This document shows positions 57,230-64,000 of a DNA stretch of 64,000 nucleotides, in pieces. The first letter of the stretch is position 1. Every line of letters begins with the position of its first letter. A model generated the notes under the pieces. The model was not told the DNA's origin and did no database searches. It was given only the letters and a program-made list of their open reading frames with translations. Origin of the DNA: Solimonas terrae (GTDB taxonomy: Bacteria; Pseudomonadota; Gammaproteobacteria; Nevskiales; Nevskiaceae); assembly GCF_011067135.1 (NCBI RefSeq), contig NZ_JAAMOW010000005.1, forward strand, positions 124,001 through 188,000, in the 5' to 3' direction. Position numbers and translations under genes: made by a program.

Positions 57230-58225
57230 TTACTTTCGGTAGATCTGATCGAACACGCCGCCGTCGCCGAAGTACTCCGGCTGTGCCTTGGCCCAGCCGC
57301 CGAAGTCGCGGATCGTGACGAGATCGAGCTTCGGGAACTGATCGGCGTACTTCGCCGCGATCTGTGGGTTCGAAGGGCGGTAGTGGTTCTGCGCAATGAT
57401 GTTCTGCGCCTCGTCGGTGTACAGGTAGTTCAGATAGGCTTCCGCCACCTTGCGCGTGCCCTTGCGGTCGACCACCTTGTCGACCACGGCGACCTGCGGT
57501 TCGGCAAGGATCGAGATCGACGGCACGACGATCTCGAACTGGTCGTTGCCGAACTCCTCGCGGGCGAGGAAGGCCTCGTTTTCCCAGGCCAGCAGCACAT
57601 CGCCGAGACCGCGCTGCACGAACGTCGTCGTCGAGCCGCGCGCGCCGGTGTCGAGCACCGGCACGTTCCTGAACAGCGTGCTCATGAAGGCCAGTGCTTT
57701 GTCCTTGTCGTTATTGTTGGCCTTCAACGCATACGCGTAGGCGGCAAGGAAATTCCAGCGTGCGCCACCCGAGGTCTTCGGGTTCGGCGTGATGACGCCG
57801 ACGCCCGGTTTGACCAGATCGTTCCAGTCCCTGATGTGCCTGGGATTGCCCTTGCGGACGAGAAACACGATCGTCGACAGGTACGGGGACGCGTGGTCCG
57901 GCAGCCGCGTCTCCCAGTCCTTCCTGATCAGGTGGCCGGGATCGACCAGCGGCAGGATGTCGCCACCCAGCGCCAGCGTCACGACGTCGGCGTCGAGGCC
58001 GTCGAAGACCGCGCGTGCCTGCTTGCCGGAGCCGCCGTGCGACTGCTGGATCGTCACGCTGTCGCCGGTCCTGGCCTTGTACTCGGCGGCGAATTTCTCG
58101 TTGATCGCGCGATACAGCTCGCGCGTCGGGTCGTAGGAGACGTTGAGCAGCTGGTAGGACGCCGCGTGGGCGGCGAGCGGCAGGGCGAGGGCGCCGAGCA
58201 GCACGGACAGCGTTTTCTTGATCAT
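57230..58225 (-). CDS. sbp: Periplasmic sulfate/thiosulfate-binding protein
   Basis: 331 residues with a signal peptide (cut near AAHAASY) and the sulfate-binding family blocks [39 protein letters not shown], and [13 protein letters not shown]. It captures sulfate for CysTWA. The HGGSGKQ loop indicates sulfate/thiosulfate rather than molybdate. It is 34 bp after the porin gene. Confidence 0.95.
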   Translation of the reverse strand: MIKKTLSVLLGALALPLAAHAASYQLLNVSYDPTRELYRAINEKFAAEYKARTGDSVTIQQSHGGSGKQARAVFDGLDADVVTLALGGDILPLVDPGHLIRKDWETRLPDHASPYLSTIVFLVRKGNPRHIRDWNDLVKPGVGVITPNPKTSGGARWNFLAAYAYALKANNNDKDKALAFMSTLFRNVPVLDTGARGSTTTFVQRGLGDVLLAWENEAFLAREEFGNDQFEIVVPSISILAEPQVAVVDKVVDRKGTRKVAEAYLNYLYTDEAQNIIAQNHYRPSNPQIAAKYADQFPKLDLVTIRDFGGWAKAQPEYFGDGGVFDQIYRK

Positions 58226-58259
58226 GACGGAAGTCTCTTCGAGCAGATGTGGAGGCGCG

Positions 58260-59600
58260 TCAGAACGCAACCTGAAAACGGGTGAACAGCAGTTTTTCGT
58301 CCTCGCGATCGCCGCTCGCGGCGCCGCCGTCGAAGCCGGTCTGCGAGTAATCGAGGCCGATCTTGAGATTGGCGAGCGGATACCAGTTGATGCCCGCCGC
58401 CCAATTCCTGGCCTTGTTTGCCGAGGCGGTCGGACTGGCATAGATCGGGAACGCGTCCTTGTCGATCTCGAGTTCGCCGTAGCGGGCGATCAGCTCGACT
58501 GCGCCGTAGCCGTCCTTGCCGAGCGCGCGCTTCGGCTTGACGATGCCGGCATAGCTCGCGTCCTCGCCGGTCAGCACCACGTTGCCGAGCACCTGCCAGG
58601 CCTTGTTGCTGAGCGTTGCACTGTCGCTGGCGAGGCTGACTTTCTGCCGCGAAACGATGTATTCGCCGAACAATCCGTAGCGGTTGCGGTAGAAGTACGC
58701 CTGCGGGCTGATGCGTGTCTCGGCGCCGTCATAGGCGACGGTCCCGCCGCTGCCGGCGAGATAGCTGAAGAAGGTGTTCTGGCCGGGCGTGCGGTACTTG
58801 ACCTGTGATGAATCGCCGCTGCCGTTCTTGTCTCCGCAGGAGCCACCGACGCCGAAGCCGAGTCCCTGCAACAGGCCCGGATCGTTCTTGAACGGTTCGA
58901 CGAACAGGCGGCCGGCGACTTCCTTGCGGTTGTCGGTGTCCGGCTGCTGCTTGCCGTCGCGTCCGTCCGGGGCGCCGTTGAAGACGCCGATCGCGTAGCT
59001 CAGCGTGCTGCCGAGCAGATCGCCGCCAACCTGCACGCCATAGTCCCGATTCGGCCCGATCTCGTTGGGCAGGCCGCGTTCGTTGAACTTGATGCCGGCG
59101 CTCGCCTGCAGGTTCTCGAGCACGATCGGCTCCTTGAATTTGCCGGCGCGCAGGTAGAACGCCGGGTCGAGGCGCAATTCGCCGTAGACGTCGGAGACCG
59201 TGGCGCTGTCCGGTGCGAAGTTCGGCTGGATGCGCAGGAACAGAATCCTGCTGAACGTCAGTTCGAAGGTCGGTTCGACGCGACGCAGCAGGAAGCCGTC
59301 GTTGGTGCGCGGCGCCTTGTCGTCGAGGAACCAGCGACCATCGGCCTGCATGAGGCCGCGAAAGCGGAACTGGAAGGCATTGTCGGCCGACTGGATCGTG
59401 AAGCCCTTGTCCGATGCCGAGACGGTTGCGGTCTTCCTGGCGTTGGTGTCGGCATCTTCCTGCTGAAGCTCGAGCTGGCGTTCGAGCACGCGGATGCGTT
59501 GGTCGAGCTGGTCTACGGTCGGTGCGTCCTCGGCGACGGCGGTGCCTGCGACGGCGAGCAGTGGCAGCAGCCACAGCGACTTGATGAGTTGCGACGACAT
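58260..59600 (-). CDS. OprP/OprO-like anion-selective porin
   Basis: 446 residues: signal peptide (cut near GTAVAED), a coiled-coil trimer segment ([18 protein letters not shown]), and a phosphate-selective-porin-family barrel ending in Phe. First gene of the sulfate operon, so it probably admits sulfate across the outer membrane rather than phosphate. The start has a GGGGGGA about 9 bp upstream. Confidence 0.9.
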   Translation of the reverse strand: MSSQLIKSLWLLPLLAVAGTAVAEDAPTVDQLDQRIRVLERQLELQQEDADTNARKTATVSASDKGFTIQSADNAFQFRFRGLMQADGRWFLDDKAPRTNDGFLLRRVEPTFELTFSRILFLRIQPNFAPDSATVSDVYGELRLDPAFYLRAGKFKEPIVLENLQASAGIKFNERGLPNEIGPNRDYGVQVGGDLLGSTLSYAIGVFNGAPDGRDGKQQPDTDNRKEVAGRLFVEPFKNDPGLLQGLGFGVGGSCGDKNGSGDSSQVKYRTPGQNTFFSYLAGSGGTVAYDGAETRISPQAYFYRNRYGLFGEYIVSRQKVSLASDSATLSNKAWQVLGNVVLTGEDASYAGIVKPKRALGKDGYGAVELIARYGELEIDKDAFPIYASPTASANKARNWAAGINWYPLANLKIGLDYSQTGFDGGAASGDREDEKLLFTRFQVAF

Positions 59601-59764
59601 GAACAGGATTCCCCCCGGCTGACGTTGAAAGTCGGGCTATCCTGCGGATCGGCAGATCTCATGTAAAAGAATAATAAGAGATTTTAATATTCCTTTTAGT
59701 TTTATATCGAGGCATGCGCTTCCACTCATGCGGCGTTTCGGGTGAGCCGGACGGGAAGCCGGTT
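59601..59764 (-). promoter_or_regulatory. AT-rich control region of the sulfate operon
   Basis: 164 bp upstream of the porin gene. About 59660-59710 is strikingly AT-rich against the GC-rich background, with runs such as AATATTAAAA and TTATTATTC on the minus strand. CysB-type activators bind AT-rich sites like this at cys promoters; I cannot define a unique CysB box. Confidence 0.5.
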
Positions 59765-60775
59765 CTAGCGGACGGTGAAGCGGACGATGCCGATCAGCTG
59801 ATCGCTCTGCGTGACGACGCGCACCTGCCAGTCGCCGCGCGGATCGGCCGGGAAGCTGCTCTTGTGTGTCCAGGTCCGATAGCCCGCTTCGCGACTGCCG
59901 CGAATTTCGATCGGGATGCTGTCGACCAGCTGGCCGTCATGCCACCACTGATGAACGATCTGCTCCGACAGCCCGCGCGGGGCATGGATCGGCGTCCAGG
60001 CATAGAGGCCGTGCGCGTTCAGTTCGTCGACGCTCACGCTCGACACGCTGGGGCCCGGCGTACGCTGCTCGGCGTCGATCTGTTCGACGGCGTGTGCGTT
60101 GTGGACGCGCAGGGTGGCCGGCGGAATGGCAAAGCGCAGCAGGCTGAGCGTGGCGGCCAGCAGCAGGCTGGCCGTGATGGCCGCCGGCCAGCGCAGCCAG
60201 CGCCGACCGGGCAGGGCCGCGGCAAAGGCCGGCACGGCGAGCACGGCGCCGGCCGCGATCGACAGCCACAGACTTGTTGCAGTGGTGATCTGCCAGAGCA
60301 TCGGCGCCGCCGCGAGCACGGTGGCAAAACCTGCGGCCGCATGGAAGCTCCACAAGCGGCCGCGATGCACGACGACATGATCGAAATACAGCGGATCGAT
60401 CATCGACACCAGCGCGAAGATGCCCATTGCAAACAGGAACAGTGGCTGGGCACTGCTCCAGGTGGTCGTCGCCAGAAAGAACGGCAGCGTGAAAAAGAAG
60501 GATTCCTGATGCAGGGCCTGCATCAGATAACGCACCAGCAGTGGCGAGTGGCGCAGCCAGCGGGCACGCTCGGCAAGCTTCAGCCACTGCGGCTCGAAGG
60601 CCGCGATCAGCCACGACAGCGGCAGCAGGACGACCAGCGTCTGGGCGACTTTTTCCTGACGCTGGATCAGCACCAGACTCGCTGCGCCGGCGATGAAACT
60701 GCACAGCGCAACCAGATGCTTGTAGCGGGCCCAGAGCTGCAGCAGTCGCCCGGGCGACGCTGCCGCTTCAGTCAT
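59765..60775 (-). CDS. DUF5924/DUF2914 membrane protein
   Basis: 336 residues: about six to seven hydrophobic helices in the first 200 residues (DUF5924-like, with SFIAGAASLVLIQRQEK and MIDPLYFDHVVVHRGR), then a periplasmic DUF2914-type domain holding QIVHQWWHDGQLVDSI and EAGYRTWTHKSSFP, ending RFTVR. Function unknown; DUF2914 domains are often beside sugar or redox enzymes. It overlaps the LuxR-type gene by eight bases, so they form an operon. Confidence 0.78.
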   Translation of the reverse strand: MTEAAASPGRLLQLWARYKHLVALCSFIAGAASLVLIQRQEKVAQTLVVLLPLSWLIAAFEPQWLKLAERARWLRHSPLLVRYLMQALHQESFFFTLPFFLATTTWSSAQPLFLFAMGIFALVSMIDPLYFDHVVVHRGRLWSFHAAAGFATVLAAAPMLWQITTATSLWLSIAAGAVLAVPAFAAALPGRRWLRWPAAITASLLLAATLSLLRFAIPPATLRVHNAHAVEQIDAEQRTPGPSVSSVSVDELNAHGLYAWTPIHAPRGLSEQIVHQWWHDGQLVDSIPIEIRGSREAGYRTWTHKSSFPADPRGDWQVRVVTQSDQLIGIVRFTVR

Positions 60776-61841
60776 TGTTGACCGTCTGCGGATGGACCAG
60801 ACCGGCGAGTTCCGTGCGACTGTAGACGCCCAGCTTGCGGTAGACGCGATACAGGTGATTGGCGACCGTCGATGGCGCGACGCCGATCTTCTTGGCCGCT
60901 TGCTTGAACGACAGGCCCTGCGCGACGCAGTAGACGATCTCGCGCTCGCGGACGGTCAGGCGATCGAGCGGACCGCTTGGCCAGACGATGATCAGGTACA
61001 GCTCGCCGAGCTGTTCGCAGCGCACCATCAGTTCGCCATGCGTGACGATCGTGCCCGGTGCCGGAATCGGGAAGGGCAGGCGTTGCACTTCGCGATCCGG
61101 CATCTGTTGATCGAGCATGTCGAGGAAGCGCGGCTGTGCTTCATGGAACAGGCCCTCGGCGTCGACAACTGCACCAGCCGCATCCGGCGGCCGGTCGGCA
61201 TAGGTGCGCGCCAGATGCAGGAAGAACGAATGCGAGGCAGCGTTGAACAAGTGATAGCTGGCGCGTTGCTGGCGCTGCTTGTCGCTCTCCGTGAAAACCG
61301 CGGTGCGGTCCTTGCGATAAAGGCTCAACAGCGAATACAGGCCGCTGCGACGATCGAGATGGCCGGTCGACAGAATGCGACTGATGCCGAACGGCGCGAA
61401 CGTGCTGCGGTACAGCTCCGACGCGAAGAAGGTTTCATCCGGGAAGACGTCGCGCATGTCGACCGGCTTGTCGAGGTTGCCGAGGATGTACGGCAGGATC
61501 GGATTGGTCGCCGATGTGGCCTGCAGCTGTGCCGGGTAACTCGCCGGAAGACCATGCACGGTGACGGTGTGAAAGCGAAGCTCGGATGCCAGGCCGCTGC
61601 CCCACAGCACGCCGTCGCAGCGCACGACGCGTGCCAGTTCCGCCAGTGCCCAGCCGCGGAACTGCGAAGCGCCGACCTGCAGGCCGGAGCGATAAAGATA
61701 GGCGATCAGGCGATCGACGGGGTCGACTGCATCGGCGGGAGAGGCTGTGGACATGCCGCTGGCGCGAGCTCCTGTGGCGACGGGCGCCGCCCGGATGCCG
61801 GGGCGGTTTTTACTATCGGGCGGACGCGATGGCTGACTCAT
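60768..61841 (-). CDS. LuxR-type helix-turn-helix regulator
   Basis: 357 residues. A C-terminal GerE/LuxR HTH is clear: LTVREREIVYCVAQGLSFKQ then GVAPSTVANHLYRVYRKLGV. The N-terminal 270 residues have no receiver or autoinducer signature I recognise; they might be a GAF/PAS-like sensor. The start is uncertain; ATG 61754 (MSTASPADAVDPVDR) is an alternative 29 residues shorter. Overlap with the downstream DUF5924 gene suggests it regulates or is coexpressed with it. Confidence 0.85.
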   Translation of the reverse strand: MSQPSRPPDSKNRPGIRAAPVATGARASGMSTASPADAVDPVDRLIAYLYRSGLQVGASQFRGWALAELARVVRCDGVLWGSGLASELRFHTVTVHGLPASYPAQLQATSATNPILPYILGNLDKPVDMRDVFPDETFFASELYRSTFAPFGISRILSTGHLDRRSGLYSLLSLYRKDRTAVFTESDKQRQQRASYHLFNAASHSFFLHLARTYADRPPDAAGAVVDAEGLFHEAQPRFLDMLDQQMPDREVQRLPFPIPAPGTIVTHGELMVRCEQLGELYLIIVWPSGPLDRLTVREREIVYCVAQGLSFKQAAKKIGVAPSTVANHLYRVYRKLGVYSRTELAGLVHPQTVNND

Positions 61842-61880
61842 ACTATCAGCATGGGCTGAATGACCGGCAAGGAGACGCCG

Positions 61881-62354
61881 ATGACAAACCTCTCACAGTG
61901 GCTGGACGAATACAGCGCCAGCCATCGCAATCCCACCAACAAGCTGCTGCACTGGATCTGCGTGCCGCTGATCGCGTTTTCGATCGGGGCAGCCTTGAAG
62001 GTCGCGCCGATCGGCTATGGGCACATCAATCTCGCGACGATCGTCGGCGCGTGCGCACTGTTGTACTACTTCCGCCTGTCCTGGCGCCTCGCGCTGGGCA
62101 TGACGGTGATCTTCCTGCTCGCGTACTGGCTGATCGCAGCGTTGCATGCTGCTCTGGGTGTGGAACTCCTGTGGCTGTCGGTCGCCGTGTTCGTGCTCGC
62201 CTGGGTCGGCCAGTTCATCGGCCATCATCTCGAGCGCGCACGCCCGTCGTTCTTCAAAGACCTGCAGTTCCTGCTGATCGGTCCGCTGTGGTTGCTCGAC
62301 GCGGCCTATCGCAGCATGTCGATACCCACCGGGCGCAGCGTCGCAGCGCACTGA
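61881..62354 (+). CDS. DUF962/Mpo1-family membrane protein
   Basis: 157 residues with the Mpo1/YGL010w layout: WLDEYSASHRNPTNKLLHWICVPLI (the conserved H-x3-N and following His) then several membrane helices and FIGHHLERARPSFFKDL (HH motif). Yeast Mpo1 is an Fe(II)-dependent dioxygenase that shortens 2-hydroxy fatty acids; the bacterial role is unproven. AAGGAG lies 6 bp before ATG 61881, deciding that start over 61860. Confidence 0.88.
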   Translation: MTNLSQWLDEYSASHRNPTNKLLHWICVPLIAFSIGAALKVAPIGYGHINLATIVGACALLYYFRLSWRLALGMTVIFLLAYWLIAALHAALGVELLWLSVAVFVLAWVGQFIGHHLERARPSFFKDLQFLLIGPLWLLDAAYRSMSIPTGRSVAAH

Positions 62355-62366
62355 GGCGGCGCAAGC

Positions 62367-62402
62367 ACAAAAAAGGCCCGCGGATCGCGGGCCTTTTTTG
62401 TG
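62367..62402. terminator. Bidirectional intrinsic terminator
   Basis: GGCCCGCG / CGCGGGCC stem with a 3-base loop, flanked by six A and six T, between the convergent DUF962 and DsbA-fold genes. Works in both directions. Confidence 0.95.
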
Positions 62403-62423
62403 GGCGATACGTGTGCTTTCCAT

Positions 62424-63014
62424 TCAGCGCTGCGCGTAGTCCAGCGCGTCTTCCAGGCGGTCGTTGCCCCAGAACAGCTCGCCGTCGACGACGAAGCTCG
62501 GTGCGCCGAACAGGCCACGCTGCGCTGCCTGCTCGCCCTGTTCGCGCAGACGGGGCTTCTCGGCCGCGCTCGTGACATGGGCGAGCACCGCATCCGCGTC
62601 GAGTCCGAGCGCGATCAGGCAATCGCGAACGACGGCGTCGTCGCCGATGTCGCGATCCTGCGCGAAGTTGGCGTGATAGATCGCGCGCACGAAGGCCGGC
62701 AGCCAGGCCGCGTCGCCGTAACTGCAGGCGATGCGTGCGGCCGTGACGCTGGTGCGCGGGAAGCGGGTCGGCTGCCGCCAGTCGAGACCGTACTTCGCAC
62801 TGAGGCGTTCGATGTCGCGCCACATGTAACGGCCCTTGACCGGAAATGCGACGAACGGCGAGCTCTCGTAGCCCTGCGCCTTGAAGATCGGTCCGAGCAG
62901 GAAGGCCTTCCACTGCACCGTCACACCGACCGCGCGGGCCGCCGCTTCGACGCGCATCGCCGCCGGATAGGAATAGGTGCTGGCGAACTCGAACCAGAAT
63001 TCCATCGTCTTCAT
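62424..63014 (-). CDS. 2-hydroxychromene-2-carboxylate isomerase / DsbA-fold protein
   Basis: 196 residues of the DsbA-like kappa-GST group. The start FWFEFASTYSYPAAMRV holds the catalytic Ser12 of HCCA isomerases (no CxxC), and LFGAPSFVVDGELFWGNDRL is the family C-terminal block. HCCA isomerases act in naphthalene breakdown, but many members are glutathione-dependent isomerases of unknown substrate. ATG 63014 overlaps the mutarotase stop by four bases. Confidence 0.88.
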   Translation of the reverse strand: MKTMEFWFEFASTYSYPAAMRVEAAARAVGVTVQWKAFLLGPIFKAQGYESSPFVAFPVKGRYMWRDIERLSAKYGLDWRQPTRFPRTSVTAARIACSYGDAAWLPAFVRAIYHANFAQDRDIGDDAVVRDCLIALGLDADAVLAHVTSAAEKPRLREQGEQAAQRGLFGAPSFVVDGELFWGNDRLEDALDYAQR

Positions 63015-63838
63015 CGTGCCTCCAGGGTTTGCGTGCCGCTCCATGCCTGTCCGGGCTGCAGCTCGACCGGTTCGCCGATGGCGGCGGCTTCGATGCAGAG
63101 CATCCGTTGCCAGCCGCCGTCGTCGAGGTCGTGCAGTTCGGCTGCCTTGTCCACGCCCGGATTCCAGACCACGGTGTCGGCGAAGCCCTCATGGCGAATG
63201 TCGAGTCCGTGCATGCCGTCGCGCATCGTCAAGGGCGACGTCGCATCGAAGTAGATGCGATCGACCTCACCGTCGATGCCGAGTTCTGCCCGTGATTCGA
63301 CGTGGTCAGAATCGCCGCGAACCTTGTCGCGATAGCGCAGCCCTTGCAGGCCGGCGATGCGCGCGCGGCCGATGTCCTCGACCCGCAGATAGCTGTGCAG
63401 GGCAGCCGTGAAGCGGAACGCGCGATCGCCGGTATTGCGGATCTTCAGGCCGATGCGGAGCGTGTCGCCGTGTACCTCCACCGACAGCTCGGCGGCGAAA
63501 GCATGCGGCCACAGCGCCAGCGTCCGCGCGTCTTCATGCAGGCCGTAGCGAACATGACCGTCGCCGTGCGCCAGCAGCGACCACGGTACATTGCGCACGA
63601 ATCCGTGCTTCGGCAGCTCGCCTTCGAACGCGAACTGCGGAAACACCACCGGCACGCCGCCGCGGATGGTCTGGCCGGGACCGGCCTGCGCCTTGCCGCT
63701 CAGGTAGAGACGTTCGCCGCCGCGTCGGGGCCTCCACGAGACTACCTGCGCGCCGTGCGCACTGATCTCGGCGCGAGCGCCGTCGGCGGAAACGAGCTCA
63801 AGTGTGGGCCAGGCCCGATGGGCGTCGATGGTGTTCAT
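63011..63838 (-). CDS. D-hexose-6-phosphate mutarotase (YeaD-like)
   Basis: 275 residues of the aldose-epimerase fold, YeaD branch. Seen are GGVPVVFPQFAFEGELPKHG with the catalytic His, TAALHSYLRVEDI and the Glu region near LCIEAAAIGEPVELQPGQ. It interconverts alpha and beta anomers of hexose 6-phosphates. It is translationally coupled to the isomerase gene downstream. Confidence 0.92.
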   Translation of the reverse strand: MNTIDAHRAWPTLELVSADGARAEISAHGAQVVSWRPRRGGERLYLSGKAQAGPGQTIRGGVPVVFPQFAFEGELPKHGFVRNVPWSLLAHGDGHVRYGLHEDARTLALWPHAFAAELSVEVHGDTLRIGLKIRNTGDRAFRFTAALHSYLRVEDIGRARIAGLQGLRYRDKVRGDSDHVESRAELGIDGEVDRIYFDATSPLTMRDGMHGLDIRHEGFADTVVWNPGVDKAAELHDLDDGGWQRMLCIEAAAIGEPVELQPGQAWSGTQTLEAR

Positions 63839-63883
63839 TTCGGCTCCGGAGCATAAACCGCCAGCATGATGATCGCCGCCTGT

Positions 63884-63898
63884 CTGTACGCGGTACAG
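63884..63898. promoter_or_regulatory. Perfect inverted repeat, candidate operator
   Basis: CTGTAC-GCG-GTACAG, a 6+3+6 perfect palindrome, lies 46 bp before the mutarotase start on one side and just before a possible plus-strand gene on the other. Suits a dimeric regulator, identity unknown. Confidence 0.4.
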
Positions 63899-63906
63899 TG
63901 GTTCGC

Positions 63907-64000
63907 ATGCCTGCGGAATTGCCTGCCCGGCGGGTCACTCAGGCCAATGGCGGCGCCGTGCGGCAGAGGCACAATCCCCCTGTTCAACTATCGTGGTTAC
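63907..64000 (+). CDS. Possible 5' fragment of an unidentified gene
   Basis: An open frame from ATG 63907 runs to the window edge (31 codons, MPAELPARRVTQANGG at the start). No clear ribosome binding site and too short to identify. It would be divergent from the mutarotase gene with the palindrome between them. Confidence 0.3.
   Translation, partial: MPAELPARRVTQANGGAVRQRHNPPVQLSWL

Overview
The window is about 64 kb of GC-rich, densely coding gammaproteobacterial chromosome. The lptD-surA-pdxA-rsmA order, the amgK-murU pair divergent from lptD, and prfB with a programmed frameshift upstream of lysS are typical of gammaproteobacteria outside the Enterobacterales. A Tad pilus locus, a DUF1302 outer-membrane protein, an AlkK-like acyl-CoA ligase and a PUFA-synthase-like megasynthase point (by inference) to the Nevskiales/Solimonadaceae-like group or a relative. 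I saw no rRNA, tRNA, CRISPR array, insertion sequence or phage gene.

Layout. 1-7.5 kb (minus): a giant open-ended synthase gene with two nitropropane-dioxygenase-like (PfaD-type) domains, a ketosynthase, an acyltransferase and at least five ACPs, preceded by a small alkaline-phosphatase-superfamily gene whose nucleophile position is Thr. 8-10.8 kb: apaH and, divergently, a phosphoethanolamine-transferase-like membrane enzyme. 11-23 kb (plus): a compact Tad/Flp pilus operon (flp, prepilin peptidase, tadE, cpaB, cpaC, tadZ, tadA, tadB, tadC, tadD, DUF3613) ending in a PAS-GGDEF protein with a dead EAL domain. 23-33.4 kb: a membrane desaturase, a universal stress protein, then rsmA-pdxA-surA-lptD (minus) and amgK-murU-pmbA (plus). 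33.4-40.4 kb (minus): two LpxH-like phosphatase paralogues, a lipoprotein, an OmpA-family protein and a DUF1302 protein. 40.5-47.5 kb: hydrolases, a PAPS-reductase-family protein, a SnoaL-like protein, a candidate orphan small RNA, an alcohol dehydrogenase, a thioesterase and an acyl-CoA ligase. 47.5-51.7 kb: a TSP3-tailed barrel protein, prfB, lysS and an unusual tandem repeat that copies the 3' end of lysS. 51.7-59.7 kb (minus): a sulfate-uptake operon (OprP-like porin, sulfate-binding protein, Mop protein, class II amidotransferase, cysT, cysW, cysA) followed by a rhodanese and an LpxL-type acyltransferase. 59.8-64 kb: a DUF5924/DUF2914 membrane protein, a LuxR-type regulator, a DUF962/Mpo1 protein, a DsbA-fold isomerase and a hexose-6-phosphate mutarotase.

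How the genes work together. The envelope is the common thread: LPS transport and porin folding (LptD, SurA), lipid A and cell-wall recycling enzymes (LpxH-like, LpxL-like, AmgK, MurU), OmpA-like proteins, and a surface pilus probably tuned by c-di-GMP. The 40-47 kb block looks like uptake and CoA activation of hydrophobic substrates. The 53-60 kb operon takes sulfate from the outer membrane to the cytoplasm. The parts least explained by known systems are the dual-NPD synthase, the orphan RNA at 43.9-44.0 kb, the lysS-tail repeat, and the amidotransferase/Mop pair inside the sulfate operon.
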